Shown piece by piece: positions 7,709 through 16,016 of a DNA stretch of 46,627 nt. Position 1 is the stretch's first letter; each line of letters begins with the position of its first letter. The notes under the pieces were generated by a model. The model was not told the origin of the DNA, ran no database searches, and worked only from the letters and a program-made list of their open reading frames with translations. The stretch spans positions 1 to 46,627 of the forward strand of contig NZ_NJGE01000001.1 in the NCBI RefSeq assembly GCF_002777915.1, read 5' to 3'. The DNA comes from Bartonella tribocorum (GTDB taxonomy: Bacteria; Pseudomonadota; Alphaproteobacteria; Rhizobiales; Rhizobiaceae). A program made the translations under genes and the position numbers.

Positions 7709-8665
7709 TTATGCTAATGACCGACCAATTTGAAGATATTTTTCTCTTCGCTCTTGTTTAAGAACTTCACCATCTTTTCCAGCCATAGTTTTTAAAGCTT
7801 CTGCAATAATCTCTCCCGTTGCATCAATGGCAACCTCTTTATCACGATGCGCTCCTCCTAAAGGCTCTGAAATAATGCCATCAATAATCTTTAAGCGATA
7901 CAAATCTTGAGCGGTAATACGCATATTCATTGCAGCATCTTTTGCACGAGCTGGATCACGCCATAAAATGGAAGCCGCTCCTTCTGGAGAAATAACGGAG
8001 TAAATAGCATGTTCTAACATATAAACTTTATTGGCAGCCGCAATTGCTATCGCCCCCCCAGAACCGCCTTCTCCAATAACAACGGATACAACGGGAATTT
8101 TCAAACGCAAAGTTGCGGCTGTTGATTGAGCAATTGCTTCCGCTTGCCCACGTTCTTCAGCGCTTACCCCCGGATAAGCACCTGCCGTATCGACAAAGGT
8201 AAGAAGTGGCAAACCAAATCGGTCAGCCATTTCCATAATACGGACAGCTTTACGATATCCTTCTGGACGAGCAGAACCAAAATTATAGCGCAAACGTGTT
8301 TGCGTATCGTGACCTTTCTCTTGACCAATGTAAGCAACTGCTTCTCCTTTAAAGCGTGCAAAACCGGCTTGAATAGCCTCATCTTCAGCAAACTTTCGAT
8401 CTCCTGCCAGAGGTGTAACATCACTCAATAGGCGTTTAGAGTAGTCCATAAAATGGGGACGATCAGGATGACGAGCGACTTGTGTTTTTTGCCATGGCGA
8501 TAATTTTTTATAAAGATCGTGCAATGCCGTTTTGGAACGTTTTTCAAGACGCGCAATCTCGTCACTCATGTCAAGACTGCCTTTTTCCTGAGAAATTTTT
8601 TTTAATTCAAGAATTTTTCCGTCAAGATCAGCAACTGGTTTTTCAAAATCAAGATAATTATGCAT
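7709..8665 (-). CDS. accA: Acetyl-CoA carboxylase carboxyltransferase subunit alpha
   Basis: AccA and AccD form the carboxyltransferase that moves CO2 from carboxybiotin to acetyl-CoA, making malonyl-CoA for fatty acid synthesis. The protein matches the family from end to end: MHNYLDFEKPVADLDGKI at the start, the crotonase-like core with LTFVDTAGAYPGVSAEERGQ, and IGEGGSGGAIAIA, which lines the acyl-CoA site. The ATG at 8665 is preferred because family members usually begin M-x-N-Y-L-D-F-E. An upstream GTG at 8689 would add eight residues. The gene is on the same strand as xerD, which ends 78 bp upstream, and as the L,D-transpeptidase gene. Confidence 0.96.
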   Translation of the reverse strand: MHNYLDFEKPVADLDGKILELKKISQEKGSLDMSDEIARLEKRSKTALHDLYKKLSPWQKTQVARHPDRPHFMDYSKRLLSDVTPLAGDRKFAEDEAIQAGFARFKGEAVAYIGQEKGHDTQTRLRYNFGSARPEGYRKAVRIMEMADRFGLPLLTFVDTAGAYPGVSAEERGQAEAIAQSTAATLRLKIPVVSVVIGEGGSGGAIAIAAANKVYMLEHAIYSVISPEGAASILWRDPARAKDAAMNMRITAQDLYRLKIIDGIISEPLGGAHRDKEVAIDATGEIIAEALKTMAGKDGEVLKQERREKYLQIGRSLA

Positions 8666-8743
8666 TTGTACCAACTCATTCAGTGTCACTTATACACTTA
8701 TAATTTCCTTTATAAAGTCTTTTTCCAAAACATCACCCTTTCT

Positions 8744-9682
8744 TTAACGAGCCTTTTGCGCATCGGCAAGGGGATGATGCTCATTGACTAAACGGTACAG
8801 TCCCTCTTCCAACACATGGGTATAAATCTGAGTGGTAGAAATATCAGAATGACCTAACAAATGTTGAACAGCGCGCAAATCAGCACCATTTTGCAAAAGA
8901 TGGCTAGCAAAAGCATGGCGCAACACGTGGGGAGAAAAGCTTTCACTTTTTATTCCAGCCCTTTTAGCAAGATTTTTCAATTCCCGTGCAACAACCTGAC
9001 GCGCAATATAGCCTGTTTCTGAATGCGCTGGGAAAAGATAAAGACTTTTCGCATCTTTTTCCTGATCACGCAAGTCCAACCACTGCAAAAGAACTTGATA
9101 GGCTTTTTTTGATAACAACACCATTCGTTCTTTTTTTCCCTTACCACGAACCAAAATACTGTATGCTTTCCCCCGAACAGCCTGCACAGGCAAACTCACC
9201 AACTCACTAATGCGTAATCCTGTTGCATAAAGCATTTCGCTTAACAGCTGAAGACGCAATGCGCGCAGATAATCCTTGGACCCATAATCTGCTTGATTAA
9301 CCTCCAACTGTGCCAAATCAAGAAATTTTGTCACCGCATCTTCACTGATAATTTTGGGCAAAGGCCGCCCTTGGCGAGGAGCATCAATATCATGGGAAGG
9401 ATCATCTGCTCTTAACCCTTCTGCATAGAGAAACTGATAAAATTGACGCAACGTCGATAAACGGCGCGCTTGTGAAGTTGCAGCAAAACCAAATGTATGC
9501 ATGAGCGACAAAAGACCAATTAAATCTTCCTTTTGTGCTGAAAAAAGCGAAACCGAATGTGAAGACAATTCGTCTTGTACCCACTGTAAATCATGCTGAT
9601 AAGCCGCAAGTGTATGGGCAGAAGCGCCTCGCTCAGCACTCATCATTTCAAGAAAACGCTCTATTACAATGTTACTTTTCAT
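8744..9682 (-). CDS. xerD: Site-specific tyrosine recombinase XerD
   Basis: With XerC, XerD resolves chromosome dimers at dif under FtsK control. The 312-residue protein has an N-terminal SAM-like core-binding domain (about residues 5-90) and a C-terminal catalytic domain. The catalytic set is present: Arg in ATGLRISEL, Lys in VRGKGKKER, H-x-x-R in HVLRHAFASH, His in LGHSDIS and the nucleophile Tyr in TTQIYTHV. It is housekeeping XerD rather than a phage integrase: the length is standard, accA is adjacent, and it is divergent from aroK, an arrangement common in this order. No dif site was recognised in the window. Confidence 0.95.
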   Translation of the reverse strand: MKSNIVIERFLEMMSAERGASAHTLAAYQHDLQWVQDELSSHSVSLFSAQKEDLIGLLSLMHTFGFAATSQARRLSTLRQFYQFLYAEGLRADDPSHDIDAPRQGRPLPKIISEDAVTKFLDLAQLEVNQADYGSKDYLRALRLQLLSEMLYATGLRISELVSLPVQAVRGKAYSILVRGKGKKERMVLLSKKAYQVLLQWLDLRDQEKDAKSLYLFPAHSETGYIARQVVARELKNLAKRAGIKSESFSPHVLRHAFASHLLQNGADLRAVQHLLGHSDISTTQIYTHVLEEGLYRLVNEHHPLADAQKAR

Positions 9683-9936
9683 TGATTTATTCTCAAAGAA
9701 AGATTCTGCAAATCCAAAGAGACATCAACAGACATATCCACAGTTATGGGTTCAACAAAAACAACAAGAATGATCATTGTACTAAAAAGAATAGCAAACA
9801 AAATGAAAAGAATCATCAAAAGTCTGGTTAATGTTGGCATAAAATAATAAACTTTTCCAAAATACTCTATCTCTTATCCTACCGTATAAAGATTAACAGG
9901 AATTGACTTTAAAGCAGATAAATGCCGAAATAAGCT

Positions 9937-10530
9937 ATGCAAAGTAATCGACCCCAACATCCGCCTATATCACAAATAAAAAGACAAATCTTATCTTCTC
10001 TTGATAATCAAGCTCTTGTATTCGTTGGTCTTATGGGAGCAGGGAAATCAGTCATCGGAAAACGTGTTGCCACCATGCTTGATTTACCCTTTTATGATTC
10101 TGATCAAGAAATCGAAAAAGCAGCACAAATGTCTATCGCAGAAATCTTTAAAATCTATGGTGAAGTAGAATTTCGTTCCCTTGAACAGCGTATTATTTTC
10201 AAGCTCATAAAAAAACGCCCTCTTGTCTTAGCAACAGGTGGCGGTGCTTACATAAATAAAGATACACAAAAAGCTATTCATCAAAATGGAATATCTATAT
10301 GGCTCAAAGCAGATCTTGATATTCTTATGCAACGTGTTTCCAAGCGCCCAACACGACCGCTTCTTCAAACAGCAAATCCTAAAGAAACGATGCAAAAACT
10401 TATAGAACAGCGTTATCCTCTCTATGCAAAAGCACACTTAACAATTAACAGTCATAAAGAAAGCCCCTACAGTGTGGCAAAAAATGTCATCCGATCTCTA
10501 CAGCACTACCTCCATACAAAAAATAGATAG
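9937..10530 (+). CDS. aroK: Shikimate kinase
   Basis: AroK uses ATP to phosphorylate shikimate at the 3-hydroxyl, the fifth step of the shikimate pathway to chorismate and aromatic amino acids. The protein has the P-loop [15 protein letters not shown] (about residues 31-45), the shikimate-binding F-Y-D-S-D and E-F-R-S-L-E segments, the GGGA motif ATGGGAYI and the lid Arg in RPTRPLL. About 25 residues precede the core, as in several alphaproteobacterial homologs. It is followed after 11 bp by aroB, with which it forms an operon. Confidence 0.95.
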   Translation: MQSNRPQHPPISQIKRQILSSLDNQALVFVGLMGAGKSVIGKRVATMLDLPFYDSDQEIEKAAQMSIAEIFKIYGEVEFRSLEQRIIFKLIKKRPLVLATGGGAYINKDTQKAIHQNGISIWLKADLDILMQRVSKRPTRPLLQTANPKETMQKLIEQRYPLYAKAHLTINSHKESPYSVAKNVIRSLQHYLHTKNR

Positions 10531-10541
10531 AAAGAACGAAC

Positions 10542-11675
10542 ATGCACGCCCAAACCGTTACCGTTAAATTAGACAAGCACTGTTACGATATCATCATTGG
10601 TCCAGATCTTATTGCACAAGCAGCTTTACGGATTAAGCATTCTCTTAAGCAAAAAGATTTTCATCAAACACGCTTGGCAATTGTTACAGATACCAATGTT
10701 GCATCCCTCCATTTGGATACATTGCAAGCAGAATTAACAAAAAATAAAATCCATACTGTCCCTATTATTGTAGACGCAGGAGAACAATCAAAATCATTTT
10801 CAACCTTGCAAGTCGTCATCGACCAAATTCTTGCTGCACGCTTAGAAAGAGGTGACTGTGTTATTGCTTTTGGTGGTGGTGTTATTGGAGATCTAGCAGG
10901 ATTTGCAGCAAGTATGATACGCCGCGGAATGAACTTTATTCAAATGCCCACAACGCTTCTTGCACAAATTGATTCCTCTGTTGGAGGCAAAACGGGCATC
11001 AACAGCCGATATGGTAAAAATCTTATTGGTGCTTTTTATCAACCGCAATGCGTTATTGCTGATACATCTGTTCTTGATACACTACCACCACGTGAATTTC
11101 GCGCAGGTTATGCGGAAATGGTCAAATATGGACTCATTAACCAGCCTGATTTCTTTGAATGGCTTGAAAAAAACGGACAAGAAATTTTTTCTAATGGCTC
11201 GATAAGAATAGAAGCCATTGTTCGCTCATGCCAATTTAAAGCTGCCATAGTCGCACGTGACGAATACGAAATCGGAGAGCGTGCACTCTTAAACTTCGGT
11301 CATACCTTTGGGCACATGCTTGAAACAGCAACCGCTTATGATTCAAAACGTTTAATTCACGGTGAAGCTGTAGCAATTGGAATGGTTCTTGCGCATCAAT
11401 TCTCTGGACAACTAAATCTAGTAGCTCCCACACTCCCAAACCGTATCAAAACACACCTTAAAGCTGTAGGTTTACCTACGCAATTAAAGGATATCCCTGG
11501 AGATTTACCAAATGCTGAAACATTAATGAGTCTCATTGCTCAAGATAAAAAAGTTTCACAAAACAATCTGACTTTCATTTTGACACGCGGACTTGGCCAA
11601 TCATTTATTGCAAAAAATGTTCCTCCAGATTCAGTTTTATCCTTTTTGGAACAAAAATTAACAGAAATCCGTTAA
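10542..11675 (+). CDS. aroB: 3-dehydroquinate synthase
   Basis: AroB converts 3-deoxy-D-arabino-heptulosonate 7-phosphate to 3-dehydroquinate, the second shikimate-pathway step, using NAD+ and a divalent metal. The 377-residue protein carries the NAD-binding [14 protein letters not shown] (about residues 109-122), [17 protein letters not shown], and metal-ligand segments including the His pair in [11 protein letters not shown] (about 248-258) and a His in [10 protein letters not shown]. It is the second gene of the aroK-aroB operon. The tRNA-Arg gene starts 60 bp after its stop. Confidence 0.96.
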   Translation: MHAQTVTVKLDKHCYDIIIGPDLIAQAALRIKHSLKQKDFHQTRLAIVTDTNVASLHLDTLQAELTKNKIHTVPIIVDAGEQSKSFSTLQVVIDQILAARLERGDCVIAFGGGVIGDLAGFAASMIRRGMNFIQMPTTLLAQIDSSVGGKTGINSRYGKNLIGAFYQPQCVIADTSVLDTLPPREFRAGYAEMVKYGLINQPDFFEWLEKNGQEIFSNGSIRIEAIVRSCQFKAAIVARDEYEIGERALLNFGHTFGHMLETATAYDSKRLIHGEAVAIGMVLAHQFSGQLNLVAPTLPNRIKTHLKAVGLPTQLKDIPGDLPNAETLMSLIAQDKKVSQNNLTFILTRGLGQSFIAKNVPPDSVLSFLEQKLTEIR

Positions 11676-11735
11676 TTCGTATTGAATATAATTGATTCGT
11701 TTTTATACTTCTATTAAAGAAATAGTTATGATGAT

Positions 11736-12040
11736 GTCTGCGTAGCTCAGTAGGATAGAGCACAGGATTCCTAAAGAAATTGGGCGCCTCGAGGAGAAAT
11801 TCTCAAAGCGGATCTGCTCAAATTCGGGGAAAGCTTCATAGGCAAAACTATATGCCAATCCCGAGCCAAGCCTCTCCTCACATGAGAGGAAGGTGTAGAG
11901 ACTGAACGGGCGGCACCTAAAAGGCACAAGCTTCAAGGTGAAGAGACAGTCCAGACCACAAACAGCTTGTAAAGCTGGCGGTGAAAACCGAAGTGGTATG
12001 AATCCTGGGGTCGCAGGTTCGAATCCTGCCGTAGACACCA
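11736..12040 (+). tRNA. tRNA-Arg (anticodon CCU), split by a group I intron
   Basis: Exons at 11736-11772 and 12001-12040 join into a complete 77-nt tRNA with encoded CCA. The acceptor stem GTCTGCG (11736-11742) pairs with CGTAGAC (12030-12036, one G-T wobble). The D stem is GCTC/GAGC (11745-11748, 11758-11761). The anticodon stem CAGGA (11763-11767) pairs with TCCTG (12003-12007) across the intron. The T arm is GCAGG-TTCGAAT-CCTGC (12013-12029), and the discriminator A plus CCA fall at 12037-12040. The anticodon CCT is at 11770-11772, so the tRNA reads AGG. The unspliced gene cannot form a normal anticodon loop, so splicing is needed for function. The known precedent is the tRNA-Arg(CCU) group I intron of Agrobacterium. 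The lysozyme-inhibitor gene starts 38 bp downstream with no terminator between. Confidence 0.93.
11773..12000 (+). ncRNA. Group I intron in the tRNA-Arg anticodon loop
   Basis: The 228-nt insert follows the U of the CCU anticodon and ends in G, as group I introns do. A short guide GGG (11782-11784) can pair with exon CCU through a U-G pair. Core helices found by eye: P4 TCGGG (11824-11828) with CCCGA (11860-11864); P6 CCTCTC/GAGAGG (11871-11876, 11884-11889); P7 GACTG (11900-11904) with CAGTC (11947-11951), the guanosine-binding helix; P8 CACCT/AGGTG (11914-11918, 11936-11940). P9-region hairpins are CAGCTT-gta-AAGCTG (11963-11977) and CGGT-GAAA-ACCG (11979-11990), closed by ACCAC/GTGGT (11955-11959, 11993-11997). 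The core GGTGTAGAGACTGAACGG closely resembles the small Azoarcus-type tRNA introns (IC3). No endonuclease gene is inside, so mobility must be indirect or lost. Confidence 0.92.
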
Positions 12041-12078
12041 TCATATAAGATAAATTACTTTTCATATAGGGAAGCATT

Positions 12079-12462
12079 ATGAAAAAAACTCTACAAATTT
12101 TAGGATTTTTTTCCTCTTTATTATTTTTCAATGTCAGCAGTACCTTGGCTGCTGCTTTAGTCATTGAAGTATCAGGTAATCCAGAAACACAAACCATAAC
12201 CTATCAATGTGATATGGGAGCAAATAAAGAACGCGTTGAAGCAACCTATCACAAAGCTGACAATATTTCATTGGTTGATTTCAAATGGAAAGGCGATCGT
12301 ATTATCGCTGCAAATGTTATTGCTGCTTCTGGAGCAAAATATGTGGGGGAGCAATATATCTGGTGGGAGAAAAATAAAGAAGTAACACTTTATGATCTTA
12401 TTCAAGACCCAGAAGAAAAAAAACCCATCCTATGTAAGGATGAATCACTGTTATTATTTTAA
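12079..12462 (+). CDS. MliC/PliC-type lysozyme inhibitor, copy 1
   Basis: This is a small secreted protein of 127 residues with a signal peptide (hydrophobic residues about 6-25, ending LAAA). It is followed by an MliC-like eight-stranded barrel signature: YQCD with the first Cys near residue 43, SLVDFKW, and the hallmark SGAKYVGEQYIWWEKNKEVTL (about 84-104), where Ser and Lys/Tyr contact the lysozyme active site, then a late Cys near residue 120. Family members block host c-type lysozyme in the periplasm. No lipobox is seen, so it is soluble periplasmic (PliC-like) rather than lipid-anchored. An AGGGAAG ribosome-binding site precedes the start. It is followed by a paralog 17 bp on, and lies close behind the tRNA gene with which it may be co-transcribed. 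Confidence 0.82.
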   Translation: MKKTLQILGFFSSLLFFNVSSTLAAALVIEVSGNPETQTITYQCDMGANKERVEATYHKADNISLVDFKWKGDRIIAANVIAASGAKYVGEQYIWWEKNKEVTLYDLIQDPEEKKPILCKDESLLLF

Positions 12463-12479
12463 ATAACTGAGGAAATGTC

Positions 12480-12872
12480 ATGAAAAAAATTGCTTTTATT
12501 GTAAGATTTTTTGCTGCTTTAAGCCTACCACTCTTCGGTTCACTCAATGCTTTTGCTGGCTCTTTAGTTATTGAAGTTCCAGATGATCCAGAGCCAAAAA
12601 CAGAAGTTATAGCCTATCAATGTGAAACAAGTACAAGTAAAGAGCGTGTTGAAGTAACCTATCTCAATGCTGGTAACATTTCGCTTGTTGATTTCAAATG
12701 GCAAGGAAAACGCATCATCGCTTCCCGCAGCATAAATGCTTCTGGAGCAAAATATATGGGAGGACCTTATATATGGTGGACAAAAGGAAATGAAGCCACA
12801 CTTTCTGATCTCATTAATGATCCAGAAGAAAAAAATCTTATTCAATGTGTAGAAGAACAAAAAACAGAATAA
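12480..12872 (+). CDS. MliC/PliC-type lysozyme inhibitor, copy 2
   Basis: This tandem paralog of the preceding gene has 130 residues. It has a signal peptide (about residues 1-26, ending NAFA), then VIEVPDDPEPKTEVIAYQCE, SLVDFKWQGKRIIA and the hallmark SGAKYMGGPYIWWTKGNEATL, closer to the family consensus than copy 1. A late Cys (IQCVEE) can pair with the Cys of YQCE. A GAGGAAATGTC ribosome-binding site precedes ATG. The two copies keep the same layout but differ over most of the signal peptide and C-terminus, so the duplication is not recent. The gene ends 16 bp from the convergent antiporter operon. Confidence 0.82.
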   Translation: MKKIAFIVRFFAALSLPLFGSLNAFAGSLVIEVPDDPEPKTEVIAYQCETSTSKERVEVTYLNAGNISLVDFKWQGKRIIASRSINASGAKYMGGPYIWWTKGNEATLSDLINDPEEKNLIQCVEEQKTE

Positions 12873-12888
12873 AAAAGCTTATTGTATC

Positions 12889-13299
12889 TTAAAAATCACT
12901 CTGGCTCGTATCACATGATATTTCATTGGAAGTAGATGTTTGTTTTTCCATATTACGTGATAAAAGAGCCAGCGGTTTTTCTAATTTATTTTCTGAATAA
13001 TGTCGATAAGCCGCTGCTTGTGATACCAGCATAGAAGCAACGGGTATTGTTACAAGTAAAAAAATCATCAACAAAAATTCATGAAAAACAAAATGATGAT
13101 CTACAAAAATTGAATAAAGAAACGACGCTATAAGAATACTTCCAGCACCCCAACTTGTACTCAACGAAAGCATATGTAAACGTCTATAAAAAGTGTGAAG
13201 ACGCACTAACCCTATTGTTCCAATCAATGTGAGACCAGATCCTAATATCAAAAAAATCGTAACAGCAAGTGCAACAACAAGCGATACATCATCTTTCAT
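12889..13299 (-). CDS. phaG: Mrp/Pha cation-proton antiporter subunit G
   Basis: The last gene of the antiporter operon encodes a small membrane subunit of 136 residues. Three hydrophobic segments fill the first 95 residues, with the family signature GLVRLHTFYRRLHMLSLSTSWG around residues 28-49. This fits MnhG/PhaG. A hydrophilic tail of about 40 residues follows that is longer than in most homologs. The start overlaps the stop of subunit F by 4 nt (ATGA), so translation is probably coupled. Confidence 0.9.
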   Translation of the reverse strand: MKDDVSLVVALAVTIFLILGSGLTLIGTIGLVRLHTFYRRLHMLSLSTSWGAGSILIASFLYSIFVDHHFVFHEFLLMIFLLVTIPVASMLVSQAAAYRHYSENKLEKPLALLSRNMEKQTSTSNEISCDTSQSDF

Positions 13300-13577
13300 T
13301 CAATAATCTCCCCCCGCATAAGAAATTTTGCCAACGCAATACTTGATACAGGACCCAATAAGCCAACGATGAGTGCCGCCACAAAATAAATGGTTGTTCC
13401 TGAACGGATGTCGAATGTAAGAAACAAAAGAATAGTGATGATATAAAGAGCATCCAACCCCACAATCCGATCTTGCGCCCGTGGTCCACGAATCAAACGA
13501 AACAGTGCGAAAATCATTGCCAAACTTAAAAAAAACTGTGAAAGATAAAGCCCCCAATAAAGGATTACCATACTCAT
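13296..13577 (-). CDS. phaF: Mrp/Pha cation-proton antiporter subunit F
   Basis: A 93-residue, three-segment membrane protein of the MnhF/PhaF family. The signature RLIRGPRAQDRIVGLDALYI lies after the first membrane helix (about residues 27-46) and identifies it. It overlaps subunit E by 1 nt at its start and subunit G by 4 nt at its end. It is part of the membrane complex that exchanges Na+ or K+ for H+; it has no known activity alone. Confidence 0.93.
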   Translation of the reverse strand: MSMVILYWGLYLSQFFLSLAMIFALFRLIRGPRAQDRIVGLDALYIITILLFLTFDIRSGTTIYFVAALIVGLLGPVSSIALAKFLMRGEIIE

Positions 13578-14059
13578 TAAAAAATCTCCAAAAGTAATTG
13601 CTCATAGCGTTTTTTGATCAATTTCTGATAATCATATCCATTTTTAAAATTTAAGACATGAAGCAAAAGTTCACTATTCTTTCTATTATAGGCAATCCAA
13701 ACCGTTCCTGGAGTTGCTGAAAGAATACATGCCAAAACAGCTAAAGCCGTACGACTTTCAAGCGAAATGGGCACCACAATAAAACCAGACTGCTGTTTTT
13801 TAGATCTTTTGGTTAAAACGAAACAAGCCACAGCGATATTTGAAATGATAGAATCAATAAACACACGAAAAAACAGCTGGAAAACAGCAGGCCAACTTTT
13901 AATCGTTATTTTTTCCGGCTCGAGAAGCCGCATCACCCAGCCCCCAAACAAAGCAATGATAACGCCTAAAAGCAATTGACCGAAACTAAAACCATTTAAG
14001 ATCAGCCACATAAAAATAATTGCCATGCTAGAAAAAGGGAAAAAATAACAATGTTTCAC
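13577..14059 (-). CDS. phaE: Mrp/Pha cation-proton antiporter subunit E
   Basis: A 160-residue subunit with hydrophobic segments in the N-terminal 115 residues and a hydrophilic C-terminal part. Family features include SNIAVACFVL and the block ALAVLACILSATPGTVWI near residues 108-125. The frame opens with GTG at 14059, overlapping the stop of subunit D by 4 nt. An internal ATG about 11 codons on would be an alternative start but would lose the overlap seen throughout this operon. Confidence 0.91.
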   Translation of the reverse strand: MKHCYFFPFSSMAIIFMWLILNGFSFGQLLLGVIIALFGGWVMRLLEPEKITIKSWPAVFQLFFRVFIDSIISNIAVACFVLTKRSKKQQSGFIVVPISLESRTALAVLACILSATPGTVWIAYNRKNSELLLHVLNFKNGYDYQKLIKKRYEQLLLEIF

Positions 14060-15675
14060 TGATGAATCCTCCTATTTTCGAGAGAAAAATCATCTAAAAT
14101 GCTGCCAATATAATTTTGAGGTTCATACAAAGTTTTGGCCGTTTCAAGCATATAATGACTAACAGGGCCAGCAACAATTGTAATCAGAAAACATAAAGCA
14201 AGCAGAACGGCAATGGGCGCAAATTCAATCGCCTGTACCCGTGGAATCCTCCCTTCAAGAGAAACCCAAAAAGTTCGAATGCCCGTTCGTGTCATAGCAA
14301 TCAAAGCAGCAAAACCAGACAGAGTGACAAAAATCATAAAAAGCCAATCGTGATAAACAGGTAGAGAGGTAGAAATATTTTCTTTATGGTTTAAAATTGC
14401 CACAAACATCATAAATTTAGCAACAAAACCAGAAAAAGGGGGAAGCCCAATAATCAAAAGTGCACAAAGACCAAAACAAGCTCCAAGAATGGCCAAAGTT
14501 ACCGGTAAATAAGTCCCCACTTCATCTTCTTCTTCCTCTTCATCGTCCCCATAGACTTCCATTGTAACCGTCAAAACATTGGCTGCTACATCTTGACATC
14601 GTTCAACCAATTCTACAACAAGAAAAAAAGCACCCAGTGCCAAAGTTGAAGAAACAATATAAAAGAGTGCCCCTGCGACCAGATCTGTATTGCCAATCCC
14701 AATTGCTGTTAACAATGTCCCAGAAGAGATTAAAACACTATAAGCTGCCAAACGTACTAAGACTTGGCTTGCCAAGACCCCGATAAAACCAAAAGCCATA
14801 GTGGCAAGCCCACCGTAGAACAAAACCGTTTGACCAAAATGACTAAACTGTCCACTTTCTGGTCCAAACCATAACAACGTTAAACGTAAAATAATATAAA
14901 TACCGACTTTGCTTAAAAGTGCAAAAGAAGTTCCAACAGGCGCTACTGCTGCACTATAAGTTGGCATCAACCAAAAATTCAATGGCCACACCCCTGCTTT
15001 AATTAAGAAAGCAATTCCCAAAAGCGCAGCCCCTATTTCGAATAAAGTTATATCGCTAGAAGCGATATATTGTATTTTTACAGCCAAATCAGCCATATTG
15101 AGGGTGCCCACGATTCCATAAATGAGCGCCACCCCAATGAGAAAAAACAAGGAAGCCACCAGATTAACCACGACATAATGCAACCCAGCACGCACACGCA
15201 ATGGACCAGAACCATGCAACGCAAGGCCATAAGAAGCTGTTAACATCACTTCAAAAAATACAAATAAATTAAATAAATCACCTGTTAAAAAAGCACCGTT
15301 TATTCCAACTAAGAAAAATTGCATCAATGACTGAAAATGAGGACCCGCTTTATACCAATGTGCCCGTGCAAAAACCAACGCCGCGCTAATCAACAAGCTA
15401 GAAAGCAAAAGCATCATAGCACTTAAGCGATCAAGCACCAAAACAATACCAAAAGGTGCAGGCCAATTACCAAGCCGATAAACATCTGCATCTGGAGCAA
15501 CTTCACGCGCACGCATCACCAGTAAAACAGCAATGACAACTAACAATGCGGCAGAAAAAATACTTATGAGTGATTTCAATTTTGAACGACGTTCATCATA
15601 GAACAGAAGAAGGGCGCCAGTACTTAACGGCAAAAGAATCGGTAAAATAAGAAGATAATGCACATAAGCTTCCAT
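14056..15675 (-). CDS. phaD: Mrp/Pha cation-proton antiporter subunit D
   Basis: This is a polytopic protein of about 539 residues from the proton-translocating family shared with respiratory complex I subunits NuoL/M/N. The conserved core shows FVFFEVMLTASYGL (with the membrane Glu), LIKAGVWPLNFWLMPTYSAAVAP with the Lys typical of proton channels, and GLPPFSGFVAKFMM near the C-terminus. A cluster of seven acidic residues within EEEEEDE lies in a loop around residues 378-388. A GTG at 15678 directly precedes the ATG at 15675; with the ATG it overlaps subunit C by 1 nt. Confidence 0.95.
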   Translation of the reverse strand: MEAYVHYLLILPILLPLSTGALLLFYDERRSKLKSLISIFSAALLVVIAVLLVMRAREVAPDADVYRLGNWPAPFGIVLVLDRLSAMMLLLSSLLISAALVFARAHWYKAGPHFQSLMQFFLVGINGAFLTGDLFNLFVFFEVMLTASYGLALHGSGPLRVRAGLHYVVVNLVASLFFLIGVALIYGIVGTLNMADLAVKIQYIASSDITLFEIGAALLGIAFLIKAGVWPLNFWLMPTYSAAVAPVGTSFALLSKVGIYIILRLTLLWFGPESGQFSHFGQTVLFYGGLATMAFGFIGVLASQVLVRLAAYSVLISSGTLLTAIGIGNTDLVAGALFYIVSSTLALGAFFLVVELVERCQDVAANVLTVTMEVYGDDEEEEEDEVGTYLPVTLAILGACFGLCALLIIGLPPFSGFVAKFMMFVAILNHKENISTSLPVYHDWLFMIFVTLSGFAALIAMTRTGIRTFWVSLEGRIPRVQAIEFAPIAVLLALCFLITIVAGPVSHYMLETAKTLYEPQNYIGSILDDFSLENRRIHQ

Positions 15676-16016
15676 CACTGTACCTCACGTCCATCAACGT
15701 GATCTGAACCTGTTAAACCGCGTGAAACCAATAAGATAACCAAAAATAAAGCTGTCGTTGCAAAACCGATCACAATCGAAGTTAAAACCAAAGCCTGCGG
15801 AAGAGGATCAACATAATTCGCCGGATTGATCACCATCGTAGGATCAACGATTGGCGCTGCATTACTGCGTGGTCTACTCATTGCAAATATGAAAAGATTA
15901 ACACCATAGGATATCAAAGACAAACCAAGAATGACTTGAAAAGTTCGGGGACGCAAAATGAGCCAAATGCCAGATCCGACAAGAACACCAATAGCCAAAG
16001 AAAGAATAATTTCCAT
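15675..16016 (-). CDS. phaC: Mrp/Pha cation-proton antiporter subunit C
   Basis: A 113-residue, three-helix subunit homologous to NuoK of complex I. The signature VILGLSLISYGVNLFIFAMSR (residues about 29-49) and the segment DPLPQALVLTSIVIGFATTAL (about 70-90) are typical of MnhC/PhaC. Its start shares one nucleotide with the stop of the fused A-B gene. The symbol here means the antiporter subunit, not PHA synthase. Confidence 0.95.
   Translation of the reverse strand: MEIILSLAIGVLVGSGIWLILRPRTFQVILGLSLISYGVNLFIFAMSRPRSNAAPIVDPTMVINPANYVDPLPQALVLTSIVIGFATTALFLVILLVSRGLTGSDHVDGREVQ

Noticed and set aside
8744-9682. Phage-type integrase linked to the nearby tRNA gene, suggesting a genomic island
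   Set aside because: Sequence, length and neighbours are those of housekeeping XerD, and no attachment-site repeat of the tRNA 3' end was seen in the window.
11703-12197. 164-codon minus-strand open frame across the tRNA region
   Set aside because: It runs antisense through both tRNA exons, the intron and the start of the first lysozyme-inhibitor gene, all of which have strong independent support.
14051-14066. Possible parS half-site (TGTTTCAC) at the subunit D/E junction
   Set aside because: The second arm does not match at all.
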